From NCBI RefSeq assembly GCF_018403265.1, contig NZ_BOSI01000002.1, positions 124,001 to 188,000 on the forward strand: 64,000 nucleotides of DNA, written 5' to 3'. How positions within the stretch are numbered: the first letter of the stretch is position 1; each line of letters starts with the position of its first letter. Shown one piece after another: positions 42,670-51,445 of the stretch. Origin of the DNA: Paenibacillus sp. J31TS4. GTDB taxonomy: Bacteria > Bacillota > Bacilli > Paenibacillales > NBRC-103111. The position numbers and the translations under genes are program-made. Under the pieces are notes generated by a model that searched no databases, was not told the DNA's origin, and saw only the letters and a program-made list of their open reading frames with translations.

Positions 42670-43683
42670 ATGACAAACGACCGGAACCAAGGCGAAAGTT
42701 ATTCTCAGCTTGCCGCCAAGGCCTACGAGGCCGGGAAAAAATACGGCAAGAAGGCTCGTAAGAAGCATTGGAGCAAGGAAAGGATGCGCACCGAGCTGAG
42801 CGGATTATGGAACGAATGGTATCGCGAAAAACAAAAATGGGTGCTGCATCCGCCCGTCTATCAGGAAACCGCTGTGAAGTTCGTCAGAGGATACAGCCTG
42901 AAATCCCGTCTGCGGAACGACCAGTGGCTCCCGGTTCCAGCCGATTGTCGAGCGGGTGTAGTGTTGAACGTTAACGATGGCTTGCGGCATGGCTATTCGA
43001 TCTTGAGGCAGCTGCACCGTCTCTTGCTTCAAGAGGATATTGTCGTCATCGCCCATGAGCTTCCCGAAAGACAGCTGCTGCAGCTGCGAAAGGACAAGAG
43101 CAGCCCCGTCATCATCCACTTTCCCAACCAATTGGGCCCTGATGTCGGACGCGCCATAGGCGCGAAGGCATCTCCCGCCGACAAGCTGCTCTTTCTTGAA
43201 GACAAAGTCCGGATTACTGCGGAGGAGCTGCTCCCTTTCTTCTTGGAGCTGGAAAAGGGCACGGACGTCGTGCTCAATGACGCGAGCTCTTTCCTGCCCT
43301 TGTTCCAGCAGCGTCATCCTGAGTGGGTCGTGCAGGAGTTTTTGAACTTGGGATTGGGCAGGCCCGACCTGAAAGCCAACTCGCTGGTCAACGTCCCTCA
43401 TGCCTTATCCCGCCACGCTGTCGAGTCGATCGGCTATTCCGCCTTGGCCGTTCCGGCGAAGGCGCATGGGCGGGCTCTTCAGCTGCCGCTGAAGATAGCT
43501 GCACCAGGCAAGGTGAAGATAGTTTCTTCCGCCAGGACAGCCAGCAGCAGGAAAGCTTCCCTGTCGCATGACAGTCTGTTTCAAGGAGATTCAATTGAAG
43601 CGTTGGCGGAAGCCTTGCAGCGGAACGGAGATCGCCTGAATTACGAAGACCAATTGCGCAAGCGAGACTTTGTGGGGGGATAG
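42670..43683 (+). CDS. Glycosyltransferase-like protein without DxD motif
   Basis: A 337-residue paralogue of the preceding enzyme with a longer, strongly basic N-terminus (G-K-K-Y-G-K-K-A-R-K-K-H). The core aligns: L-G-P-D-V-G-R-A-I-G-A against L-G-H-D-V-G-R-S-I-G-A, later N-V-P-H-A-L-S-R-H-A-V-E-S-I-G against A-I-P-H-A-I-S-K-K-A-V-E-I-I-G. Where the partner has D-G-D, this protein has L-F-L-E-D-K-V, so the metal-binding aspartates are lost. It is probably catalytically dead or metal-independent and may pair with its neighbour. 7 bases separate the genes. Confidence 0.7.
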   Translation: MTNDRNQGESYSQLAAKAYEAGKKYGKKARKKHWSKERMRTELSGLWNEWYREKQKWVLHPPVYQETAVKFVRGYSLKSRLRNDQWLPVPADCRAGVVLNVNDGLRHGYSILRQLHRLLLQEDIVVIAHELPERQLLQLRKDKSSPVIIHFPNQLGPDVGRAIGAKASPADKLLFLEDKVRITAEELLPFFLELEKGTDVVLNDASSFLPLFQQRHPEWVVQEFLNLGLGRPDLKANSLVNVPHALSRHAVESIGYSALAVPAKAHGRALQLPLKIAAPGKVKIVSSARTASSRKASLSHDSLFQGDSIEALAEALQRNGDRLNYEDQLRKRDFVGG

Positions 43684-43686
43684 CCA

Positions 43687-44439
43687 ATGGGTTTGACGAG
43701 CATCATTATTCCTACCTTCCAGGGCCTGTACTTGTTAAGAGAATGTGTCGCTTCCATTCGGTCTCACACGCATTCTCCTTATGAAATTATTGTGGTGGAT
43801 AACGGGTCCGACGACGGAACTCTCCAGTATTGCAGGGAAGAGAACCTGATGGTCATCTCCTTTCCGAACAACCGGGGGTTTCCCATTGCCGTCAATTGGG
43901 GGCTCCGAATTGCGGCGGGAGACCACTTGCTCTTACTGAACAACGACATTGTGGTGGGGCCGAACTGGCTGGACAATATGCTTGCCTGTCTCGCCAGCAG
44001 CCCCGATATCGGCATAGTGGGGCCTTACACCAACTACATCAGCGGCCGGCAGCAGCGTAACCCGGAATATGAAACGATAGAAGGCTATCAGGAAGCAGCA
44101 GCCGCCTACAACAAGCAAGATCCGGGGAAGTACGTGACAACCGAGAGATTGGTCGGGTTCTGCATGTTGTTCTCCCGGGAGCTTATGGAGAGAATCGGGC
44201 TGCTCGACGAGCGTTATTCCCCGGGTCACTACGAAGATGACGATTATTGCTACCGCGCCCGTAAGGCCGGGTACCGCTTGATGATCAGCGGGGATGTCAT
44301 CGTGCACCACCATGGGAGTGCGACCTTTTTGAAGATGGATTCCAAGGAAAGAGCGCATCTGGTTCGGGAAAGCTACAAAAAGTTTGTCGATAAGTGGGGA
44401 TTCGATCCAAACTCCCTGATCGAGGAGCCGTCAACTTAG
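43687..44439 (+). CDS. Family 2 glycosyltransferase
   Basis: A 250-residue GT2 enzyme, complete and conventional: T-S-I-I-I-P-T-F-Q-G at the start, V-V-D-N-G-S-D-D-G-T, D-x-D equivalent L-L-L-N-N-D-I-V-V (N-N-D, as in rhamnosyltransferases), and the acceptor-side E-D-D-D-Y-C-Y-R-A-R-K-A-G-Y. It is most like O-antigen rhamnosyl- or galactosyltransferases. The ATG lies 3 bases after the previous stop; translation is probably coupled. Confidence 0.85.
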   Translation: MGLTSIIIPTFQGLYLLRECVASIRSHTHSPYEIIVVDNGSDDGTLQYCREENLMVISFPNNRGFPIAVNWGLRIAAGDHLLLLNNDIVVGPNWLDNMLACLASSPDIGIVGPYTNYISGRQQRNPEYETIEGYQEAAAAYNKQDPGKYVTTERLVGFCMLFSRELMERIGLLDERYSPGHYEDDDYCYRARKAGYRLMISGDVIVHHHGSATFLKMDSKERAHLVRESYKKFVDKWGFDPNSLIEEPST

Positions 44440-44450
44440 GGGGGATGGTG

Positions 44451-45170
44451 TTGAAGGGCATTATTCTTGCAGGGGGTACGGGGAGACGGCTGTATCCCCT
44501 GACAAAGCTGTATAACAAGCATCTGCTCCCTATTGGGGGACAGCCTATGATCCTGTACGGCATTCAAAAGCTGAGGGAGGCGGGGATTCGCGACATTCTC
44601 CTAGTCACAAGCAGGCAGGCCGCTGGCGCGTTCATTTCCTATTTGGGAAGCGGCTCGGAGGAGGGAGTAAGCTTAACCTATCGGATCCAGGAAGAACCAG
44701 GGGGCGTGGCCCAGGCACTTTCTTTGGCGGAAGGCTTCGTCCAGCCGACGGAAGCTTTTCTCGTCCTGCTCGGGGACAATTTGTTCGAAGATTCGCTAAC
44801 GGACTGTTTGGAAGCTTATCGGCAACAGGGAGTCGGGGCGAGAGTATTCATTAAGAAGGTTGACGATCCCTCTCGTTATGGAGTCCCTGTTCTCGAAGAA
44901 GGAAGAATCGTTCGAATTGAGGAGAAACCGCGAAACCCTCGTTCGGTCTATTGTGTGACGGGAATCTACCTGTATACCGCTAGAGTGTTCGACTGGATCC
45001 GAACGCTTGCTCCTTCCCGGCGAGGCGAACTGGAGGTCACGGATCTCAACAATCTGTATGCGAAGGCTGGCCAGCTTCAGTATGACATTCTGAAGGGCTG
45101 GTGGATAGACGCCGGCACTTTCGATTCCCTTGCACACGCCGCCCATCTGCTTAAAAAGAGACGCAAATAG
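44451..45170 (+). CDS. Short sugar-nucleotidyltransferase, RmlA/SpsI-like
   Basis: A 239-residue nucleotidyltransferase, probably activating glucose-1-phosphate with dTTP or UTP. It has the full N-terminal G-x-G-x-R motif (K-G-I-I-L-A-G-G-T-G-R-R-L-Y-P-L-T), the P-x-x-H-L-L-P-I segment, G-D-N-L-F-E and W-I-D-A-G-T. The ~50-residue C-terminal extension of RmlA (~290 residues) is absent, as in Bacillus SpsI (spore polysaccharide). TTG 44451 gives the usual M-K-G-I-I start and good spacing to AGGGGGG. No rmlB, C or D is in the window. Confidence 0.85.
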   Translation: MKGIILAGGTGRRLYPLTKLYNKHLLPIGGQPMILYGIQKLREAGIRDILLVTSRQAAGAFISYLGSGSEEGVSLTYRIQEEPGGVAQALSLAEGFVQPTEAFLVLLGDNLFEDSLTDCLEAYRQQGVGARVFIKKVDDPSRYGVPVLEEGRIVRIEEKPRNPRSVYCVTGIYLYTARVFDWIRTLAPSRRGELEVTDLNNLYAKAGQLQYDILKGWWIDAGTFDSLAHAAHLLKKRRK

Positions 45171-45219
45171 CGAGGGAGCGCCGGCGAAGCGGAGATTCAT
45201 CTGAAGAGGAGGACGTAAA

Positions 45220-46368
45220 ATGGCTGGTGGGAAGAGAAAGGGGGCTAGGAGGAAAGAAGCCAGACTATATTCGTCTGAAGGAGCGTCGGGTCCTAAAGGG
45301 TTTTACAGGTCGGCTAGAGAGTATTTCTCAGCATCTCCCTCCGCACGAATTGCCGGTCAGTGGCTGCGCGAATTTGTTTGCGGAGAAACAAGAGAATATC
45401 ACCAAGCGAAAACGGTGGAACCTGTTCCGCATCCCTATTTCACCGCTTCTGTTATGTGTTCGCCGTCCTACTACGCGGCAGTTCTGAAGAATGCCCGTTT
45501 ATGGGGGGAGGGCGGCGCGGTCATCACCGAGGACAATATGCTGCTCGCTGATGTTTCTATGGAATGGGGAGGCGACCGGGTTATCGTCGGGGAGCAGCAC
45601 TCCGTTTTTGAGCGGTGGGAGGGGGAGGAGCCTATACCATACGCGGGGATCGCGGCGGTGCTAACCTTTTACGCAAGCCAGAACTATTACCACTGGCTGT
45701 TTGACGTGCTTCCCCGAATCGAGTTAATCCGGATATCGGGTCTGCAACCGGACAAATACATCTTCAACCGACCTTATCTGGCTCCTTATCAAGAGGAAAC
45801 ATTGGAAAAGCTGGGGATTCCTCAAAGCCAGCGCTGCTTGACTCATCAGAATTTCCATATGCTGGCCCAGACGCTTATCGTTCCTTCCGTTATCATGACC
45901 GCTATGTATCCGTATCCCCAATGGGCCTGCAACTTTTTGCGCCGGTCCTTTCTTCCGGCCAAAATCCGAAGCGGGGAAAAGAAGCGTCTTTATATAAGCA
46001 GGGCCAATTCCGAGCGCAATATTGAGAACGAGGAAGAGGTGCTCGGTCTGCTGGCCGAGTACGGATTTACCAAGGTGCTGGCGGAAACATTGTCTGTTGC
46101 CCGGCAGGCAGATCTGTTTGCCCATGCTGAAGCGATTGTGGCTCCCCACGGCGCCGGTCTGGCGAATCTCGCTTTTTGCTCACCAGGTACTACCGTGATT
46201 GAATTCCTGTCTCCGAACCATGTCATCAATTATTTTTGGGTTCTCAGCAATCATGTGGACGCGGACTACTATTATCTCATCGGCGAAGCAGAGGCCGCCG
46301 AGATTTCCTCCCCTTACCGAGTGTCTTTATCGAAGCTGCAAGAGACTCTTCGCCTGGCCCGGCTTTGA
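45220..46368 (+). CDS. Family 61 glycosyltransferase, first of three
   Basis: A 382-residue GT61 (DUF563) enzyme. The N-terminus is basic (G-K-R-K-G-A-R-R-K-E-A-R). Conserved blocks: N-Y-Y-H-W-L-F-D-V-L-P-R (~152), K-K-R-L-Y-I-S-R-A-N, and A-P-H-G-A-G-L-A-N-L-A-F-C (~305), followed by a G-T-x-V-I-E block. Plant and bacterial members transfer xylose, arabinose or GlcNAc; the UDP-xylose genes nearby fit. AGGAGG precedes the ATG. Last gene of the forward run; a terminator follows. Confidence 0.85.
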   Translation: MAGGKRKGARRKEARLYSSEGASGPKGFYRSAREYFSASPSARIAGQWLREFVCGETREYHQAKTVEPVPHPYFTASVMCSPSYYAAVLKNARLWGEGGAVITEDNMLLADVSMEWGGDRVIVGEQHSVFERWEGEEPIPYAGIAAVLTFYASQNYYHWLFDVLPRIELIRISGLQPDKYIFNRPYLAPYQEETLEKLGIPQSQRCLTHQNFHMLAQTLIVPSVIMTAMYPYPQWACNFLRRSFLPAKIRSGEKKRLYISRANSERNIENEEEVLGLLAEYGFTKVLAETLSVARQADLFAHAEAIVAPHGAGLANLAFCSPGTTVIEFLSPNHVINYFWVLSNHVDADYYYLIGEAEAAEISSPYRVSLSKLQETLRLARL

Positions 46369-46385
46369 AACGAGCGGGAGCATGC

Positions 46386-46440
46386 CGAAGCGGAACAAGC
46401 CAGTGCCAGGAGGGGCAGGTTTGTTCCGCTTCGCTGTTTT
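46386..46440. terminator. Bidirectional terminator
   Basis: Perfect 13-bp stem CGAAGCGGAACAA/TTGTTCCGCTTCG (46386-46398 with 46421-46433) followed by TGTTTTC on the plus strand, between the GT61 gene and the convergent epimerase gene. Confidence 0.8.
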
Positions 46441-46450
46441 CTTTGCTTTT

Positions 46451-47422
46451 TTATTCGTCTTCCTGCCTGGCACGATACCAGGCAATCGTTCGAAGCAAGC
46501 CCTCCTCTAACTCAACAGAGGGACTAAATCCAAGTACACGGGAAGATTTAGTTAGATCAGGAATGCGGTTAGGGGTGTCTTCATAATGCTCTCCCAACGC
46601 TTCCCGATAAGGAATGCGGACAATTGGCGAGTCGGAGCCGGTAAGAATCTTGATCTTCTGAGCCAGCTGCATGATGGTGACGGACTGATTGCTGCCTATA
46701 TTGAATACCTCTCCGTTGTGTCGTGCCTCCATGCTGAGCAATGTCCCTCTTATTGTATCGTCAATATAAGTAAAGCAGCGGGACTGCGTTCCATCCCCAT
46801 AGACTGGAATCGGTTCTCCCCTCAAGGCCGCTGTAATGAACTTGGGGATTACATTGCCATATGGGGACGAGGCGGCACGGGGACCGTAGGCATTGAAATA
46901 ACGGGCGATCGTGACAGCCAGCCCTCTTCCTGCATATCCGACGCACAGATGCTCCTCTAGAGCTTTAGCTGTCGCGTAACACCATCTGTTTTTAAACGTA
47001 GATCCCAAGACGCGGTCGGAATCTTCCTTGTAAGGCAGCTGCTCGCTTTTTCCGTAGATTTCGGAGGTAGAGGCGAACACAACCTTAACCTGATTGGCCA
47101 ATGCCAGCTCCAGAACATTTCGGGTTCCATCCAAATTGCCTTCGATTACCTTAAGCGGGTTTTCGACGCAAGTTTTGACTCCCAAAACTGCCGCGAGGTG
47201 AACGACCAGGTCAACCGATTGCATCAATTCTTCCATCAATCGTCTGTCTTCGACTTTTCCTTGTACGAAGATATGGCCGTCACGGCTTGCTTCGCCAAAG
47301 AAGACCCGCTCGCTGCCGGCCGACAAGTCGTCGATCGTCACCACCTGATGTCCTCCTGAAAGCAACGCCTCTACGAGATGGGAGCCGATGAAACCGGCTC
47401 CTCCGGTTACTAATACCTTCAT
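46451..47422 (-). CDS. NAD-dependent sugar-nucleotide epimerase/dehydratase (extended SDR)
   Basis: A 323-residue extended SDR. Rossmann motif G-G-A-G-F-I-G at 7-13, active-site S-T-S-E-I-Y-G with the Ser/Thr, catalytic Y-x-x-x-K as Y-A-T-A-K, R-Y-F-N-A-Y-G-P-R and a substrate-binding Y-I-D-D-T-I-R-G. This is closest to GDP-mannose/UDP-glucuronate modifying enzymes. Its ATG overlaps the stop of the dehydrogenase gene by 4 bases, so it probably converts that enzyme's product: decarboxylation or epimerisation of a UDP-uronic acid. Confidence 0.8.
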   Translation of the reverse strand: MKVLVTGGAGFIGSHLVEALLSGGHQVVTIDDLSAGSERVFFGEASRDGHIFVQGKVEDRRLMEELMQSVDLVVHLAAVLGVKTCVENPLKVIEGNLDGTRNVLELALANQVKVVFASTSEIYGKSEQLPYKEDSDRVLGSTFKNRWCYATAKALEEHLCVGYAGRGLAVTIARYFNAYGPRAASSPYGNVIPKFITAALRGEPIPVYGDGTQSRCFTYIDDTIRGTLLSMEARHNGEVFNIGSNQSVTIMQLAQKIKILTGSDSPIVRIPYREALGEHYEDTPNRIPDLTKSSRVLGFSPSVELEEGLLRTIAWYRARQEDE

Positions 47423-48831
47423 GGGCAGACTCTTCCTCCCAACCGGAATATCCTGGCCTCTCCACTATAGCCTTCCGTAGCATTTCGTGCGTCATAAACC
47501 CAGCTGGCATGGTCGAGTAGGAACTGCACGGGAAGAACGGTATGATCCGTAAGAATAACGACTCCTTCCACCTGGCTGAGTTGATCCTCCGATAGATCGA
47601 CGCTTCGGAAACGCTGGCCATGCAGCTCGATTTCCGGCACATAGGGGTCATGATAGCGGACATTGACACCGGAGGAGCTCAAGACCTCAAGGATCCTTAG
47701 AGCCGGTGATTCCCGAACGTCGTTGATATCTCTTTTATAGGTCACTCCGTAGACCAGAACGGAACGGGCGCCGGTAAGAAGCCGCAGGATCTCTCCCGCA
47801 ACATACTCAGGCATTCGATTATTGATGCGCTCCGATTCCGCAATGAGACTTAATTCAATCTGCAGCTGCTTCGCTTTCCATTGAAGATAGAGGGGGTCGA
47901 CGGGAATGCAATGCCCTCCTATCCCGGGTCCCGGAAAAAAGGGTGAAAAGCCGTAAGGCTTCGTGCTTGCCGCTCTTATTACCTCCCATAGGTCCACATG
48001 TATAGAATCGCAGACTAGCAAGAGCTCATGAATCAGAGAGATGTTGACGAACCGGTACGTGTTCTCAAGCATTTTCACCATTTCAGCTGTTTCAGTTGAG
48101 GATACGGGCACTACATGCTCGAACGCCTGCCCGTACAGCTGGACGATGCGCGCACGGCATGCAGCTGTTACCCCGCTTACCACTTTGGGGATCTGTTCCA
48201 CCGTGTAGGCTTTGTTTCCGGGGTCAATCCGTTCGGGTGAGTAGGCAAGGAAGAGATCCTCTCCAACACGAAAGCCCTGCTGTTCCAGCATGGGCAGAAG
48301 AACTTCCTTTGTCGTCCCAGGGTAAGAGGAACTTTCCAGGACGACCAGCTGGCCGGTTTGCAGATGCCCGCCCAGCTGACGGCAAACCGTGTGAAGATAA
48401 CGCAAATCCGGCGTATGGTCGGAGTTAAGAGGAGTAGGCACACAGATCACTACTGCGTCTGAGTTTTCCACGGCGGAATAATCGCTGGTAGCCAGGAAAC
48501 GTTCCGAGCGTATAGCGGCATCTATCTGATTGTCCGGCACATCCGGCAAGTAGCTTACTCCCTTGGCCAATGCTTCCACTTTAGATGAGTCGGAATCGAT
48601 TCCCCGCACCTCAAATCCTTTCTCCAAAAAATGCAAAGCCAGCGGCAGCCCTACATAGCCAAGCCCAATGACAGACAGCTTGGAAAGCCCTGGTTGTTCG
48701 ACCGGTGCATTCAGGAGCAGCCCACCTTTCCCGGGATATACATGGATCAGTCTATGTAATAGGGAATGGTCCTGCTTGGACGTATGCAACAAAACGACCG
48801 GATAACTCCCGTTTCTATTGGACGATAGCAC
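47419..48831 (-). CDS. UDP-N-acetyl-hexosamine/hexose dehydrogenase (WbpA/WecC-like)
   Basis: NAD-dependent oxidation of a UDP-sugar to its uronic acid. Rossmann V-I-G-L-G-Y-V-G-L-P-L-A (~54), S-Y-P-G-T-T substrate loop, G-P-G-I-G-G-H-C-I-P with catalytic Cys, and G-V-T-Y-K-R-D-I-N-D-V-R-E-S. This is the UDP-GlcNAc dehydrogenase branch, not the classical UDP-glucose type. The frame opens at GTG 48831, but its first ~48 codons are unlike the family, and no ATG, GTG or TTG lies just before the conserved part. A CTG before N-A-P-V-E-Q, 6 bases after AAAGGTGGG, is a possible true start near residue 40. Operon with the next SDR gene; ends at the ATGA overlap. Confidence 0.8.
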   Translation of the reverse strand: MLSSNRNGSYPVVLLHTSKQDHSLLHRLIHVYPGKGGLLLNAPVEQPGLSKLSVIGLGYVGLPLALHFLEKGFEVRGIDSDSSKVEALAKGVSYLPDVPDNQIDAAIRSERFLATSDYSAVENSDAVVICVPTPLNSDHTPDLRYLHTVCRQLGGHLQTGQLVVLESSSYPGTTKEVLLPMLEQQGFRVGEDLFLAYSPERIDPGNKAYTVEQIPKVVSGVTAACRARIVQLYGQAFEHVVPVSSTETAEMVKMLENTYRFVNISLIHELLLVCDSIHVDLWEVIRAASTKPYGFSPFFPGPGIGGHCIPVDPLYLQWKAKQLQIELSLIAESERINNRMPEYVAGEILRLLTGARSVLVYGVTYKRDINDVRESPALRILEVLSSSGVNVRYHDPYVPEIELHGQRFRSVDLSEDQLSQVEGVVILTDHTVLPVQFLLDHASWVYDARNATEGYSGEARIFRLGGRVCP

Positions 48832-48923
48832 ATCCTGGGGTCATCAAGATGGATGACTAGGAGGTTAGCCTCTGCCCTGCATAGGATGTAGTCGGCTAGT
48901 GCCACGGAAGGGAGGAAAGGCAG

Positions 48924-50165
48924 TTGCCCCATGACAAAAACAAAGAGAAGCAAGAAGACAGCCGAAAAAGCGAAAGAAGAAAAAGAAGAGAGAGGAAACA
49001 CGGGCGCAAGGAAAGACGGAACAAATCACGCGAGTTTTGCCCGAGAGAAAGCGTCCTGTCTACTCAAGAATGGGTCCGGAGTAAGCAGTCGGGCGATCCT
49101 CCATCCAAGTATTTGCAAGTCATTCATCCGGAAGAAGAAGCCGTCTACTCAGAAGCAAAAGGATTGGACAGTCCCGTGCATGGCCATTTCCAGCAACGGA
49201 GCGCTTATTCGCCCGAGGCATTCGTCGCCGTTGTCAAGCATGGCCGTGTCTGGGGGAAGAACGGCGTTGTCATAACTCCCGATCATAAGCTTCTGGCCGA
49301 TGTCTCTTGGGAGTTTACATGGGATTACATCATGAACCGGCGGCATTCCGTGTTTCACAAATGGGAAGGGCACAGCTTGACGAAGACCGATCAAACTCTT
49401 GGTGTTCTGTCTTATTTTAGCAGCGGTAATTACTTCCATTGGATGCTGGACGTCTTGCCGCGATTAGGTTTGCTTAGCTACAGCGGCCGGGCGATCGATG
49501 GCTATATCATTTGCGGGGATGGTGCTCCGGCTTTTCAAAACGAGACGCTGTCGCTAATGGGGGTGCCGCTTAATCAGGTCATCTACACCCACAATCGCTT
49601 CCATTTGCAAGCCAGAAGGCTTGTCGTCCCTTCATTAACCAGCCGATTCACCTGGACGGACAATCATTATCCGCTGCCAATCGCATACGCCAAATGGGCG
49701 GTTGAGTTTCTCCGTCAAGCATTTTTGGAGAACAGAGCGCCTTCCAAGCGGGGCAACAAACGACTCTATATCAGCAGGGCCCATGCAGCACAGCGACGGC
49801 TTATCAACGAAGAGGAGATCGTTCGCTTGCTTGCTTCCTATGGGTTTACGACCATCACTCCCGAGTACATGACGGTTGACGAGCAGATTCGGCTATTTGC
49901 CAATGCGGAAGCGATAGTAGCTCCTCACGGGGCGGCCTTAGCCAATCTTGCATTCTGCATGCCGGGGACTAAGGTGTTTGAGTTGTTCGCCCCCAGCTAT
50001 ACGCCTGGTTACTACTGGATGCTAAGCAGCCACAATGCGCTGGATTATTATTACCTGATCGGAAAAGATCGTCCACAGGCGGTTGTTTCTTGGGCCGGCG
50101 CGTCCGACTTCCATATGGATCCCGGGCTTCTGAGCCGGCTGCTGACCGCCGCCAAATTAAGTTGA
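48924..50165 (+). CDS. Family 61 glycosyltransferase, second of three
   Basis: A 413-residue GT61 paralogue starting at TTG with GGGAGGAAAGG upstream. Its first ~38 residues are extremely basic (K-S-E-R-R-K-R-R-E-R-K-H-G-R-K-E-R-R). Core blocks: N-Y-F-H-W-M-L-D-V-L-P-R, K-R-L-Y-I-S-R-A-H, and A-P-H-G-A-A-L-A-N-L-A-F-C-M-P-G-T-K-V. 92 bases separate it from the divergent dehydrogenase, a shared promoter region in which CATAGGATG (48891-48899) resembles a sigma-K -10 but lacks a good -35. The next GT61 follows after 25 bases. Confidence 0.85.
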   Translation: MPHDKNKEKQEDSRKSERRKRRERKHGRKERRNKSREFCPRESVLSTQEWVRSKQSGDPPSKYLQVIHPEEEAVYSEAKGLDSPVHGHFQQRSAYSPEAFVAVVKHGRVWGKNGVVITPDHKLLADVSWEFTWDYIMNRRHSVFHKWEGHSLTKTDQTLGVLSYFSSGNYFHWMLDVLPRLGLLSYSGRAIDGYIICGDGAPAFQNETLSLMGVPLNQVIYTHNRFHLQARRLVVPSLTSRFTWTDNHYPLPIAYAKWAVEFLRQAFLENRAPSKRGNKRLYISRAHAAQRRLINEEEIVRLLASYGFTTITPEYMTVDEQIRLFANAEAIVAPHGAALANLAFCMPGTKVFELFAPSYTPGYYWMLSSHNALDYYYLIGKDRPQAVVSWAGASDFHMDPGLLSRLLTAAKLS

Positions 50166-50190
50166 ATTCTTCTGTCGGGGGGGAGACTGA

Positions 50191-51387
50191 GTGAGTTCGA
50201 GAAGAAAAGGAAGAAGAAAGCCGGCCGGCAGGAGGAGAGGCAGGGGAACGAGCTATCGCCTGAAGAAGCACAGGAAAGGAGTATCTATTGCGAGGCGAAC
50301 AACCTTCGGCAGTTCTCCCCCAGAACTAGTCCGTTCAACAAAAGAGTGGATAGCTCGCCGCTTCGGCGGGCGGCGGTTGAAGCGCTATTACTGGGAGACA
50401 GAAGACGATGCCGAAGCCAGTGGACAAGAGAGTAAAGGGGGGCAGCCAGCTCCTCCCGTATGCTTTCAAACCCCGTCTCATACGCAGCCTCCTGGTTTTA
50501 CGGCTGTCGTTAAAGAAGGAAGGATTTACGGCAAGAATGGGGCTGTCCTTACATCGGACCATCGTTTGATGGGGGATATGTCGTGGGACTGGGATCCGGT
50601 GAAGGGGCTTGTTTACGGCTCGGCACATCCTCTCTTAAAGGAGTGGATCCCCTACCCTCTTGAAAGATTTGACGGGACGGCGGCCAATTTGGCATTCGTA
50701 TTCAGTGCCAATTACTTTCACTGGATGTTTGACGTTCTACCGAGGCTCTATTTGATACGCCGCAACGGAATCCGTATCGATCGTTATATTGTCAACCAGG
50801 ACGGGCTGGCTTTTCAGCAGGAAACCTTGGACCATCTAGGCATTGAGCCGGAAATGCGGATTCATACTCATGACCGGCTTCATCTCTGCGCCAAACGTCT
50901 GGTGACGACGACTCCTCCAATGGCCATAGGGTATCCTGGCTGGGCATGCCGGTTTCTTAGAAATGCATTCTTGACGGATCAGGATCATTCTTTGATTAAT
51001 GATCAAAAGCTCTATGTGACTCGTTCCCGGGCGGGACACCGTAGATTGGCGAACGAGGAGGCTATACGCCGTGTGTTGACGGAGCGAGGCTTTCAGACCG
51101 TTTCTTTAGAGGGGATGCCCTTTAAGGAGCAAATTGGGATGTTCGCCTTAGCTAAGTGCATTGTATCCTGCCATGGAGCTGGCTTGACCAATCTTGTTTT
51201 TTGCCGGCCGGATACAAAGGTCATCGAACTGTTTCCAAGAAACTTTGTGAAGAGGTATTTTTGGAATATTAGCCGGCAAGTGGGCTTGGACTACCACTAT
51301 TTGATCGGGTCGGAAATGAATGCCCTTACCGAATTTAGCGTGGAAGAGGAGCGCTTGCGCTTGCTGCTTCAAACAATAGGACAATAA
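50191..51387 (+). CDS. Family 61 glycosyltransferase, third of three
   Basis: A 398-residue GT61 paralogue from a GTG preceded by GGGGGGAGA. The first ~35 residues are again strongly basic (S-S-R-R-K-G-R-R-K-P-A-G-R-R-R-G-R-G). Blocks: N-Y-F-H-W-M-F-D-V-L-P-R, Q-K-L-Y-V-T-R-S-R-A, and S-C-H-G-A-G-L-T-N-L-V-F-C-R-P-D-T-K-V-I-E. The three GT61s share the blocks but differ widely elsewhere, so they probably add different sugars or linkages. Ends at a bidirectional terminator. Confidence 0.85.
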   Translation: MSSRRKGRRKPAGRRRGRGTSYRLKKHRKGVSIARRTTFGSSPPELVRSTKEWIARRFGGRRLKRYYWETEDDAEASGQESKGGQPAPPVCFQTPSHTQPPGFTAVVKEGRIYGKNGAVLTSDHRLMGDMSWDWDPVKGLVYGSAHPLLKEWIPYPLERFDGTAANLAFVFSANYFHWMFDVLPRLYLIRRNGIRIDRYIVNQDGLAFQQETLDHLGIEPEMRIHTHDRLHLCAKRLVTTTPPMAIGYPGWACRFLRNAFLTDQDHSLINDQKLYVTRSRAGHRRLANEEAIRRVLTERGFQTVSLEGMPFKEQIGMFALAKCIVSCHGAGLTNLVFCRPDTKVIELFPRNFVKRYFWNISRQVGLDYHYLIGSEMNALTEFSVEEERLRLLLQTIGQ

Positions 51388-51432
51388 AAAAACCAGCAGG
51401 GGGCAGGATCGATATGCCCCGTACTGGTTTTG
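51388..51432. terminator. Bidirectional terminator
   Basis: AAAAACCAG and CTGGTTTT flank an inner GGGGCA/TGCCCC stem; A-run and T-run on both sides serve the GT61 gene and the convergent decarboxylase gene. Confidence 0.8.
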
Positions 51433-51445
51433 CCGTAAAACGCCT

